A stretch of 64,000 nucleotides of DNA. Source: Cognatundibacterium luofuense. GTDB lineage: Bacteria > Pseudomonadota > Gammaproteobacteria > Burkholderiales > Burkholderiaceae_D. How positions within the stretch are numbered: the stretch's first letter is position 1; every line of letters starts with the position of its first letter. Position numbers and translations under genes: made by a program. Of this stretch, positions 56,996-64,000 are shown piece by piece. The notes under the pieces were generated by a model. It was given only the letters and a program-made list of their open reading frames with translations, was not told the origin of the DNA and made no database searches. The stretch spans positions 115,922 to 179,921 of the forward strand of contig NZ_JAGSPN010000010.1 of NCBI RefSeq assembly GCF_018139685.1, in the 5' to 3' direction.

Positions 56996-58657
56996 ATGAG
57001 TACCGAATCTGCCAATCCAGAAGCAAGCGTCGCCAGCGCGCAGACCAGTGCTTCGCTGCAAAACCTGATTAAGCGTGAAACTGCACGCCGCCGCACTTTC
57101 GGCATCATTTCCCACCCGGATGCGGGTAAAACCACACTGACCGAAAAACTGCTGATGTTTTCCGGTGCGATTCAGTTAGCCGGTACGGTGAAAGCGCGTA
57201 AGAGTGCGCGTCACGCCACTTCCGACTGGATGGAGATTGAAAAGCAGCGTGGTATTTCGGTGGCTTCATCGGTGATGCAGTTCGAGTACCGCGATCACGT
57301 CGTCAATCTGCTCGATACCCCGGGCCACCAGGACTTCTCGGAAGATACCTACCGCGTGCTGACCGCCGTTGACTCCGCACTGATGGTGATTGATGCGGCT
57401 AAGGGTGTGGAAGAACAAACCCTGAAGCTGCTGAATGTCTGCCGTATGCGCGACACCCCGATCATCACCTTCGTCAATAAAATGGACCGCGAAACCCGCG
57501 ATCCGCTGGAATTGCTGGACGAACTGGAATCGGTACTCAAAATTCAGTGCGCACCGGTGACCTGGCCGATTGGCATGGGTAAAAATTTCCGTGGTGTGTA
57601 TCACATCATCAAAGATGAAGTGCTGCTGTTTACACCGGGTAATGAGCGTGCAGATCAGGAAGTGGAAGTCATCAAAGGCATCGACAATCCGCGCCTGCAG
57701 GAAATGTTCCCGATTGAAATGGAACAGCTGCGCATGGAAGTGGAACTGGTACACGGCGCATCGCATCCGTTCAGTCTGGAAGACTTCCTGTCCGGCGTAC
57801 AGACGCCGGTTTTCTTCGGTTCCGCGATCAATAACTTCGGTGTGCGTGAAATTCTGAATGCCCTGATCGAATGGGCACCGGCCCCGCGTGAACGCGATGC
57901 GACCGTACGTGCTGTCGGCCCGACCGAAGCACCGTTCTCCGGTTTCGTTTTCAAAATTCAGGCGAATATGGACCCGGCCCACCGCGACCGTATCGCTTTC
58001 CTGCGCGTCTGTTCCGGCCGTTTTGAACGCGGCATGAAACTCAAACATTTGCGTCTGAACCGCGACGTCAAAGTGTCGTCCGTTGTGACCTTCATGGCGT
58101 CATCGCGTGAACAGGTTGAAGAAGCGTACGCAGGCGATATTATCGGTTTGCCGAATCACGGCAATATGCAGATCGGCGACAGCTTTTCCGAAGGCGAACT
58201 GCTGCAATTCACCGGTATTCCTTACTTCGCACCGGACTTTTTCCGCACCGCCCGCATTCTGAATCCGCTGAAAATCAAGCAATTGCAAAAAGGTTTGCAG
58301 CAGCTCGGTGAAGAGGGTGCGGTGCAGGTGTTCCGTCCGGTCACCGGCAGCGATCTGGTGCTGGGTGCAGTCGGTGTGCTGCAGTTTGAAGTGGTTGCCA
58401 GCCGTCTCAAAAATGAATACGGCGTGGATGCCGTGTTTGAAGGCACCAGCATCAGCAGCGCACGCTGGATTACCTGCGATGATAAGAAAATGCTGGCTGA
58501 TTTCGAACGTTCGTCCGCCGGTGCCAATCTGGCCTACGATGCCGCCGGCAATCTGGCCTATCTGGCCACCTCCGGCGTCAACCTGCGCTTAACGCAGGAA
58601 CGCTGGCCGGACATCACCTTCCACAACACGCGCGAACACGCCGTCAAACTGAGCTGA
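56996..58657 (+). CDS. prfC: Peptide chain release factor 3
   Basis: The 553-residue GTPase recycles RF1/RF2 after termination. It has an N-terminal extension of about 25 residues compared with Escherichia coli RF3. The G motifs are [37 protein letters not shown] and FVNKMDRE, and the RF3-specific [20 protein letters not shown] separates them. It is monocistronic with a terminator downstream. Confidence 0.98.
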   Translation: MSTESANPEASVASAQTSASLQNLIKRETARRRTFGIISHPDAGKTTLTEKLLMFSGAIQLAGTVKARKSARHATSDWMEIEKQRGISVASSVMQFEYRDHVVNLLDTPGHQDFSEDTYRVLTAVDSALMVIDAAKGVEEQTLKLLNVCRMRDTPIITFVNKMDRETRDPLELLDELESVLKIQCAPVTWPIGMGKNFRGVYHIIKDEVLLFTPGNERADQEVEVIKGIDNPRLQEMFPIEMEQLRMEVELVHGASHPFSLEDFLSGVQTPVFFGSAINNFGVREILNALIEWAPAPRERDATVRAVGPTEAPFSGFVFKIQANMDPAHRDRIAFLRVCSGRFERGMKLKHLRLNRDVKVSSVVTFMASSREQVEEAYAGDIIGLPNHGNMQIGDSFSEGELLQFTGIPYFAPDFFRTARILNPLKIKQLQKGLQQLGEEGAVQVFRPVTGSDLVLGAVGVLQFEVVASRLKNEYGVDAVFEGTSISSARWITCDDKKMLADFERSSAGANLAYDAAGNLAYLATSGVNLRLTQERWPDITFHNTREHAVKLS

Positions 58658-58680
58658 TCCGCTAATAGCCCGAAACATGA

Positions 58681-58714
58681 AAAACCCGCCCTGCAGATGC
58701 ACGGCGGGTTTTTT
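58681..58714 (+). terminator. Intrinsic terminator of prfC
   Basis: AACCCGCC / GGCGGGTT stem followed by a T run, 25 bases after the prfC stop. Confidence 0.9.
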
Positions 58715-58801
58715 GTTGCCTGATGCGTTTAGTTTTCAGAATCTCCAACTGAACGCTCACCAAGCTTTGCCGCCAGAGCCGGCTTTGAGCGCCAGAACAT
58801 C

Positions 58802-58887
58802 CCAAATGCGGTGTTCAGCACAGCGATCCGGCGGTCGCCGGCAGAAAGTCAGGGCTTCAGAAAAATGCGAATGACGATAGTTGCACA
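58802..58887 (+). repeat. Dispersed 84-86 bp repeat, copy 4
   Basis: Complete copy of 86 bases, opening CCAAATGCGGTGTTCAGCACA and closing ATGACGATAGTTGCACA. It carries a perfect inner stem CCGGCG-GT-CGCCGG. In copies 1 and 5 one C is a T in this stem, which keeps a G-U pair in RNA. It lies 48 bases from the end of the orphan gene. Confidence 0.85.
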
Positions 58888-58934
58888 GTACCTTGCAGGT
58901 TGACTTGCTGTGGCATGGAAGACGGATGGGGTAA

Positions 58935-59723
58935 CTATCCGTGTTGTTGCAAGACTGTCGTTGCATCAAAATGGAAATGAGGAGGTGATTTGCAGACATA
59001 GTCCGAAACCCGACTTCGAATCGACACTCTCGAGGAACTGATAACTTCGATGTCGTGAATTAATACGCCGGAAATTCCGGAGAGGCATATCTCCGTTCTG
59101 ACGAAGCCAAGGATCTGACTGTTTGTTGCAAGTGACTGAATTTGCGTTTTCGACGACTTCCACGAGCGACTCTGATGTTCTTGGATTATTCCCTGTATAT
59201 CGAGCAATAAAATAAAAGGCTTGAAATCCTCTCTTTCACAGAATTTGTCTAAACAACGTTGTTTTGCCGCTGTATAGAGTGTGATCATGTGAGGTGTAAG
59301 GTCGTCTTCAGTTCCCTCAAAAGGGTAAGGTGAGACTTTCACGTGTGCGTAGGTTTCCAGTTTCCCAAAAGCCCTGAGTTCGGCGGCTACAGCATATTTG
59401 ACAGATCGTATTCTGCTTTTCCAGATCATTCCCTCGCATTCTTGCAGCGCATGCGCACCCGTTTTGGAATCACCAGCGACATATGCTTCGTAAGACATTT
59501 CGATGAGTTCACGCATGATGCCCAGTTTTCGCGTGTCGGGTATTTTTCGCTCTGCAAAGCGAAATCCTGACCGAAGCGCGTTAAACGCAGCAGCCAGGGT
59601 TTCTTTCTGATTCACCGGCGTGTCGTCGAAAGAAGTAAAGCGATCCGGAGCGTTGAATAGTACATGTGCCCAAAAATCGTGGTACTGCCCTAATGTTTCA
59701 AAGTCATCGAAGAATAGAGTCAT
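58935..59723 (-). CDS. Orphan 262-residue protein of unknown function
   Basis: The soluble product has no signal peptide or membrane segment. The first 170 residues look like a stable helical domain (NQKETLAAAFNALRSGFRFA, KLGIMRELIEMSYEAYVAGD, and ITLYTAAKQRCLDKFCERED). The last 80 residues are Ser/Arg-rich and look less regular. I recognise no family. Base composition and codon use look more AT-rich than in neighbours. Direct copies of the dispersed repeat lie on both sides (58802 and 60071), so acquisition as a unit is possible. No strong ribosome site is seen. I rate it as a probable, but unproven, gene. Confidence 0.5.
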   Translation of the reverse strand: MTLFFDDFETLGQYHDFWAHVLFNAPDRFTSFDDTPVNQKETLAAAFNALRSGFRFAERKIPDTRKLGIMRELIEMSYEAYVAGDSKTGAHALQECEGMIWKSRIRSVKYAVAAELRAFGKLETYAHVKVSPYPFEGTEDDLTPHMITLYTAAKQRCLDKFCEREDFKPFILLLDIQGIIQEHQSRSWKSSKTQIQSLATNSQILGFVRTEICLSGISGVLIHDIEVISSSRVSIRSRVSDYVCKSPPHFHFDATTVLQQHG

Positions 59724-60070
59724 AATTTCACAGTAATGAAACGTGTTGCAGTCTTGTCAATCGGCGGCTGGATTATCAGCGTAGCAGTCCTGCTAAAAAA
59801 AATTCAAATGAAATTTAATGGACGTATTTGCACTTCAGGTGTCGAACGGAATAAACGCCTGACGCCGATCTGCGCATGAATTTTTTGTACGAAATAATTA
59901 TTGAATTTTAACTTGGTGTGGCGCCGGTGGAATTGACTGTAAGTGAGTGATCAGTCCTTGTTTGTTCTCGCCATTTATACCCAAGCGCAGTTTTTCGTAT
60001 TTCTGTCAGCTCCGATAGAAGGCTGTTGTCCAGTTGCGTTAAATTCAGCCCAGAAACACCCTGAATCACC

Positions 60071-60156
60071 CCAAATGCGGTGTTCAGCACAGCGATCCGG
60101 CGGTCGTCGGCAGAAAGTCTGGCTGTCGGGAAAATACCAATGCGGAGTTCTGCACA
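60071..60156 (+). repeat. Dispersed 84-86 bp repeat, copy 5
   Basis: 86 bases. The first 49 differ from copy 4 at one position. The closing block here reads ATGCGGAGTTCTGCACA, a near-copy of the opening block. The two ends of the repeat are therefore related direct motifs. Confidence 0.82.
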
Positions 60157-60585
60157 AATGTTCTGTTTCCCTGATCTGAATCCGGGTTCGTAATCCGTCG
60201 CCGTTGTGCCACCAGATGCCGGTTGGTGCGGATATGTCGAATAGCTGGTAGACCGGATGTGGTTGTATAGATAGCTATAATACCACTTTAAGCCGATCGG
60301 ATTGCCAGCCCTTGTCCGGATGCGGGTTAGCGCCGGATGTTGTGCCGGTGCGGCTGTCTGCGTCCAGACCAGTTGCGCTGAGATCCTTTTTTTACCTTTC
60401 CCACAGACTGAGAATGCCGGTTGTTGCGCGCGGAAGAAGCCTGGCTGGCTGCGTGCAGGTCAGTACCCACATTGTGCAGCAACTGGTTTTTTCTGTTGGG
60501 AAAACTAAACAGACCACTTTTTCATTTCGCTAAGGAAAATTTATTCTTTATCGTTAAAAAACAAGGATCTATATATGTTTTGTGC

Positions 60586-60623
60586 GGTATTGAATCAATA
60601 CCAATACGAGGGTAAGTAATACC
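60586..60623 (+). promoter_or_regulatory. Paired dyads upstream of the receptor promoter
   Basis: GGTATTG-AAT-CAATACC (60586-60602) is a perfect 7-bp dyad. GGTA-AGTAA-TACC (60611-60623) shares its GGTA/TACC half-sites. They end 14 bases before a TTGACA element, so they may bind a repressor or activator. The regulator is unknown. Confidence 0.4.
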
Positions 60624-60636
60624 ACGTACATACCGC

Positions 60637-60665
60637 TTGACAACCACTTTTGCCAGCCATAAAGT
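60637..60665 (+). promoter_or_regulatory. Candidate sigma-70 promoter of the TonB-dependent receptor
   Basis: TTGACA (60637-60642) and TAAAGT (60660-60665) are separated by 17 bases. Transcription from it gives a leader of about 315 bases. A second dyad, ATGACA-N9-TGTCAT (60934-60954), lies 34 bases before the start codon. Confidence 0.45.
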
Positions 60666-60987
60666 GAGCCTCAATTCGAATTGATGCTTATTTTTTAGGC
60701 TGTTTAAAGACTGAAAAAGCAGGGCGGATTTCGGAGCAGGCGAAGCAGCGCGGTTTGTCCTCAGGCAGATTTGTGCAGCCGTCAGCGAACAGGCTGAACC
60801 GCTTCGCGCCAGACAGAGTGGCTTGCCCAACAGGCATACCAGTCGGTTCCGGCAAACTGACTTGGTTCCGGATTGTTGAACTGGAATTAAAGTGGAATGA
60901 CTCTGAGGGGTGGGCAGTGAACACGCCAGTGTGATGACAGCAAACGGTTGTCATGCTGCTTTCAAAAATGTAAACGAGGGGGAGTAA

Positions 60988-63639
60988 ATGAAACGAAATC
61001 TCACAACCGGACTGACACCGATTGCAGCTGCAGTCGCCCTGCTGTCCGTCAGCGCAAGCGTTTATGCACAACAGGCAGAAAAACCACAGGAAGTGGTTGT
61101 TACCGGTATCCGCGCTTCGCTGCAACAATCGATCAATCAGAAACGCAATGCGGAATCTCTGGTTGAAGTCATCACGGCGGAAGACGTCGGCAAGATGCCG
61201 GACAAAAACGTCGCAGATTCCCTGCAGCGTATTCCGGGCGTGAACGTGGCAACTGCCGGTGGTACAGAAGGTGGTTTCGGCGAAAACGACCGTGTATCCC
61301 TGCGCGGCACACCGTCTGCCCTGACACTGACCACATTCAACGGTCACTCTATCTCCAGTGGTGACTGGTACGCTGCTAACATCTCCGGTGGCGGCCGCAG
61401 CGTCAGCTATTCTCTGTTCCCATCCGAACTGATCGGCCGTGTGACTGTGTATAAAACAGCGCAGGCAGATCTGGTGGAAGGCGGCGCAGCTGGTTCCGTG
61501 GATATCGAATCCCGCAAACCGCTGGAATTTAAACAAAAACTGACTGCCATCGGTTCTCTGCAAGGCGTGAACTCCAGTCTGGCCGGTAAAACCAATGCAC
61601 AGGTCAGCGGTCTGGTGAACTGGAAAAACGATGACAACACCGTTGGTATCATGGTGCAGGCATTTGATCAGAAGCGTTCGCTGCTGCGTGACGGTCAGGA
61701 ATTCCTGTGGTGGGACAAAATGGTTCCCGGCTACGATGGCTCCGGCTGGGTACAGGCTAACCCGAATGTTCTGGGTAAAAATTTTTCCCTGCTGACCGGT
61801 ACTGCGCAATTCTCGCAAGAGCGCGAAACCAAAGGCGGTATGGTTGATCTGCAATACAAAGTTAATCCTGATCTGACATTTGACCTGACCGGTTTCTACA
61901 GCAAACTGGAAGCGTCTAACGTCAACCGCAATATGATGTTTGCACCGTACTCCGCGATGACGAATGGCTGGAGCGGTAAAGGCGGCGTTGCACCGTCGAA
62001 CTGGACTGTGGTTGGTGACACCATCACTTCCCTGACACTGCCAGGCTCTTGCCCGACAGGTCTGGATTGCTCCAGCATGTCCACTACTGTGCAGGACATC
62101 GCGGTGCGTCCGGGTTCTTACAGTGATTCCCGTTTTGTGAATCTGGATGTTTCTTATAAAGCGAACAAGGATCTGAGCTTCACAGGTAAGCTGGGTCAGA
62201 CTCAGGGCACAGGCCATACACGTGACATCGGTTACGAAGTCTGGAATGCCTACACTGGCGGCAGCATCACCGTATTTGGTCTGAACGAGCCGGCACGTAT
62301 CGTTGTACCGGGCTCCAATGTGCTGACATTCCGTCCTAACAACCCTATCGGTGGCTGGGCATCGGATGTGACGGCAACGGACAAAGAATCTTACGGTCAG
62401 TTCGACGGTACATTCAAAACCGGTAACGATATTCTGCATAGCATCAAGTTCGGTGCACGCGTTGCAACGCACAAACGTGATCTGACCAATCTGGCAGGCA
62501 CTGTTGATGCAGCGGGCACACTGGTGGCAAATGCACCGACAGGCGTGACAACACTGAACTCCAGTCTGCCAAACGTGCTGAATAACACCTGGACGCTGAC
62601 CGGTGATTCCGTGACTGCGTGGGCGAACAAGTATGTCACATTCAACTCCCATGCTTATCAGGCTGAATTCAACGTCAAAGAAGACGTACAGTCTGCTTAC
62701 GCAATGGCAAACTTCAACACAGATAAAGTGTCCGGTAACTTCGGTGTGCGTTTTGTGAATACAAAAGAGCACGTAGAAAACGGTTCTCCAAACAATACCT
62801 GGACACCGATCGTGACAGAAAATACCTACACCGACATTCTGCCTAGCGCGAACTTCCGTGTAGATATCGCCGACAAACTGGTAGGTCGTTTTGCTGTGAG
62901 CCGCACGATGGCACGTCCTGACTTCGGTCAGCTGGCTGCGCTGTCTCTGCTGGATACACAGATGACCGGTTCCGGTGGTAACCCTAACCTGAAACCTATC
63001 CGTTCGAACAACTTCGATCTGGGCGTGGAATGGTACTTTGCACCGAAATCCATGGTATCCGCAGGCATCTACAATATGTCGATGGATTCTTATGTGACTT
63101 ACGGCTCTTTCACGCAGCAGTTCTATAACTATGCGCAGAAAAAAGTCACCGACTACAAAATGAGTGCAGCGACTAACACCACAGCAGAAGTTAAAGGTCT
63201 GGAACTGGCTTATGTTCAGGACTTCGGCAACGGCTTCGGTGTGAACGGTAACTACACTTACGCTGACGGTAAAGAAACCGGTAAAGCGCCTGGTTCTGCC
63301 TGCGCAACCATCGGTGACTGCAGCATGGTGGGTACTTCCCGTCATTCTTACAACCTGGGTGCTTACTTCGAAAACAGTAAGTTCAGCGCACGTGTTCAGT
63401 ACAACTACCGTTCTAAATTCCTGAACGGTCTGGATCGTAACTCTGCGATTTATCAGGATGCAGTCGGTACGATCTCCGCATCTCTGGGTTACAACCTGAC
63501 TGACAACATCAGTCTGACACTGGAAGGTAAAGATCTGAATAATCCGATGCTGAAGTCTTACGCAACGACACCGGATCAGCCACGTGCCTTCTACAAAAAC
63601 GGCCGTCAGATTTTCTTCGGTATTCGCGCGAAGATCTGA
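60988..63639 (+). CDS. TonB-dependent outer-membrane receptor (Xanthomonas/Caulobacter type)
   Basis: The 883-residue protein has a signal peptide (residues 1-27, ending VYA). A TonB-box-like EVVVTGIRASLQQSINQKRN follows. The plug domain has DVGKMPDKNVADSLQRIPGV and VSLRGTPSALTLTTFNGHSI. The 22-strand barrel follows, with VGRFAVSRTMARPDFGQLAA and GNPNLKPIRSNNFDLGVEWY near the C-terminus. The family (TIGR01782) takes up large ligands, often saccharide-derived. The ligand is unknown. The in-phase opposite strand is open over almost the whole gene, meaning no TTA, CTA or TCA codons up to 63345. This points to very high expression. A terminator follows, and a tonB gene begins 234 bases later. Confidence 0.95.
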   Translation: MKRNLTTGLTPIAAAVALLSVSASVYAQQAEKPQEVVVTGIRASLQQSINQKRNAESLVEVITAEDVGKMPDKNVADSLQRIPGVNVATAGGTEGGFGENDRVSLRGTPSALTLTTFNGHSISSGDWYAANISGGGRSVSYSLFPSELIGRVTVYKTAQADLVEGGAAGSVDIESRKPLEFKQKLTAIGSLQGVNSSLAGKTNAQVSGLVNWKNDDNTVGIMVQAFDQKRSLLRDGQEFLWWDKMVPGYDGSGWVQANPNVLGKNFSLLTGTAQFSQERETKGGMVDLQYKVNPDLTFDLTGFYSKLEASNVNRNMMFAPYSAMTNGWSGKGGVAPSNWTVVGDTITSLTLPGSCPTGLDCSSMSTTVQDIAVRPGSYSDSRFVNLDVSYKANKDLSFTGKLGQTQGTGHTRDIGYEVWNAYTGGSITVFGLNEPARIVVPGSNVLTFRPNNPIGGWASDVTATDKESYGQFDGTFKTGNDILHSIKFGARVATHKRDLTNLAGTVDAAGTLVANAPTGVTTLNSSLPNVLNNTWTLTGDSVTAWANKYVTFNSHAYQAEFNVKEDVQSAYAMANFNTDKVSGNFGVRFVNTKEHVENGSPNNTWTPIVTENTYTDILPSANFRVDIADKLVGRFAVSRTMARPDFGQLAALSLLDTQMTGSGGNPNLKPIRSNNFDLGVEWYFAPKSMVSAGIYNMSMDSYVTYGSFTQQFYNYAQKKVTDYKMSAATNTTAEVKGLELAYVQDFGNGFGVNGNYTYADGKETGKAPGSACATIGDCSMVGTSRHSYNLGAYFENSKFSARVQYNYRSKFLNGLDRNSAIYQDAVGTISASLGYNLTDNISLTLEGKDLNNPMLKSYATTPDQPRAFYKNGRQIFFGIRAKI

Positions 63640-63680
63640 TTGAACTGATTGTCACCACTCCGACCAGCGTCGGAACCTTT

Positions 63681-63716
63681 AATGGCGGAGCGCATCCTGC
63701 TCCGCCATTTTTTTGA
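63681..63716 (+). terminator. Intrinsic terminator of the TonB-dependent receptor
   Basis: AATGGCGGAGC / GCTCCGCCATT pair over 11 bp with a 7-base loop and a T run. Confidence 0.92.
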
Positions 63717-63873
63717 GTAAAAATCAATATTCCGGTTAATAAGATGCCGGTTCAGCCTGTTGCTGCCTGTGGTTCTGTTCGCGTATCGGTGAACAGGAAT
63801 ACATACAGCAGTATGTTGCAAATCCCCGTTATCTGCGCGGCAGCAGAACGGAAATCAGTCAGGAAGGGAAGGT

Positions 63874-64000
63874 ATGGATTTTTCAAATCGCCAGCAAGAG
63901 CCGGGCAAGAAGTTTCTCGGCATAGGGCTGGTCATCGCATTTCACGCGATACTTGTGTACGCGTTACTGAACGGTCTCGGACATAAAATCGTCCAGATCA
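63874..64000 (+). CDS. tonB: TonB energy transducer, N-terminal fragment
   Basis: Forty-two residues are visible before the right edge. They include a short cytoplasmic start (MDFSNRQQEPGKKF) and one transmembrane helix, LGIGLVIAFHAILVYALLNG. The His inside the helix matches the functional His of TonB. AGGAAGGGAAGG is a strong ribosome site. The neighbouring receptor is a likely partner, with ExbB/ExbD expected beyond the window. Confidence 0.85.
   Translation, partial: MDFSNRQQEPGKKFLGIGLVIAFHAILVYALLNGLGHKIVQI

Larger units (their letters stand above)
59724..60987. other. 1.26-kb region without a convincing gene
   Basis: It contains repeat copy 5, an AT-rich segment (60530-60600), two short dyads, and a promoter-like sequence for the TonB-dependent receptor. 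Small open frames at 59908-60090 and 60302-60533 lack a ribosome site and familiar motifs. The first may be a fragment of an old gene cut by the repeat. The receptor leader would be unusually long. Confidence 0.55.

Noticed and set aside
59908-60090. Minus-strand open frame of 60 codons next to repeat copy 5
   Set aside because: Its start lies inside the repeat and no ribosome site or family is seen. It could be the remnant of a gene, but this cannot be shown.
60688-63345. Open frame of 885 codons on the minus strand opposite the TonB-dependent receptor
   Set aside because: It is exactly in phase with the receptor codons and is explained by the absence of TTA, CTA and TCA codons there. The product is Cys/His/Arg-rich with no recognisable domain.

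Overview
The window looks like chromosomal DNA from a betaproteobacterium of the Burkholderiales, most likely Oxalobacteraceae or a close relative. This is an inference from gene content: DUF3579 and DUF2145 proteins, a CobD/CbiB-like protein without cobalamin genes, a CIRCE-controlled groESL operon, rpsP-rimM-trmD-rplS, an etfBA/acyl-CoA dehydrogenase cluster, and a large Xanthomonas/Caulobacter-type TonB-dependent receptor. By eye the G+C content is in the low to middle fifties. I found no rRNA, tRNA, CRISPR array, phage or intact transposase gene. The window opens inside a TonB-like gene and closes inside another tonB gene.

Layout. 1-6.6 kb: TonB-like protein, YfcH-type epimerase, a lipoprotein with a possible glycosidase-like fold, tRNA-modifying TapT and an OPT transporter. 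6.9-9.0 kb: groESL with a perfect CIRCE and a good sigma-70 promoter. 9.4-11.8 kb: a periplasmic binding protein translationally coupled to a membrane diguanylate cyclase. 11.9-15.2 kb: a copper-handling set (small CopL-like protein, TolC-like lipoprotein, multicopper oxidase). 15.2-22.9 kb: gluQ, LysR/pirin/flavodoxin, a DUF2145 pair, and an ECF sigma factor with a membrane partner and a beta-lactamase-fold hydrolase. 23-31.3 kb: M13 peptidase, trhO, two acetyltransferases, a LytS/LytR-type two-component system, a CaiB-type CoA-transferase and a glycerophosphodiesterase. 31.4-44.5 kb: mostly housekeeping (alaS, a YhhY-like acetyltransferase, NUDIX, TusA-like, etfBA, acyl-CoA dehydrogenase, rpsP-rimM-trmD-rplS, CoA pyrophosphatase, CobD/CbiB-like). 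45.4-58.7 kb: DUF3579, a histidine phosphatase, an acyl-CoA ligase, an ATP-grasp protein, a DesK/DesR-like pair, an amidohydrolase-CIA30 fusion, sppA, an S1/P1 nuclease and prfC. 58.9-64 kb: an orphan gene in repeat-rich DNA, a TonB-dependent receptor and the start of tonB.

The most unusual content is non-coding. (i) An 84-86 bp repeat occurs five times (1458, 44607, 44859, 58802, 60071). Two direct copies bracket an orphan gene, and two more lie in an otherwise unexplained 0.9-kb gap. (ii) A 271-bp element (56528-56798) has 28-bp terminal inverted repeats and TA at both ends. It is filled with two large nested hairpin arms and carries no gene. It resembles a MITE, but is far more structured than a simple deletion derivative.

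Gene cooperation visible in the layout: several gene pairs are joined by ATGA overlaps (binding protein/diguanylate cyclase, sigma factor/membrane partner, both kinase/regulator pairs, gluQ and its neighbour, alaS and the acetyltransferase). TonB and the large receptor at the right edge probably work together in outer-membrane uptake. The etfBA and acyl-CoA dehydrogenase genes form a fatty-acid oxidation electron route.
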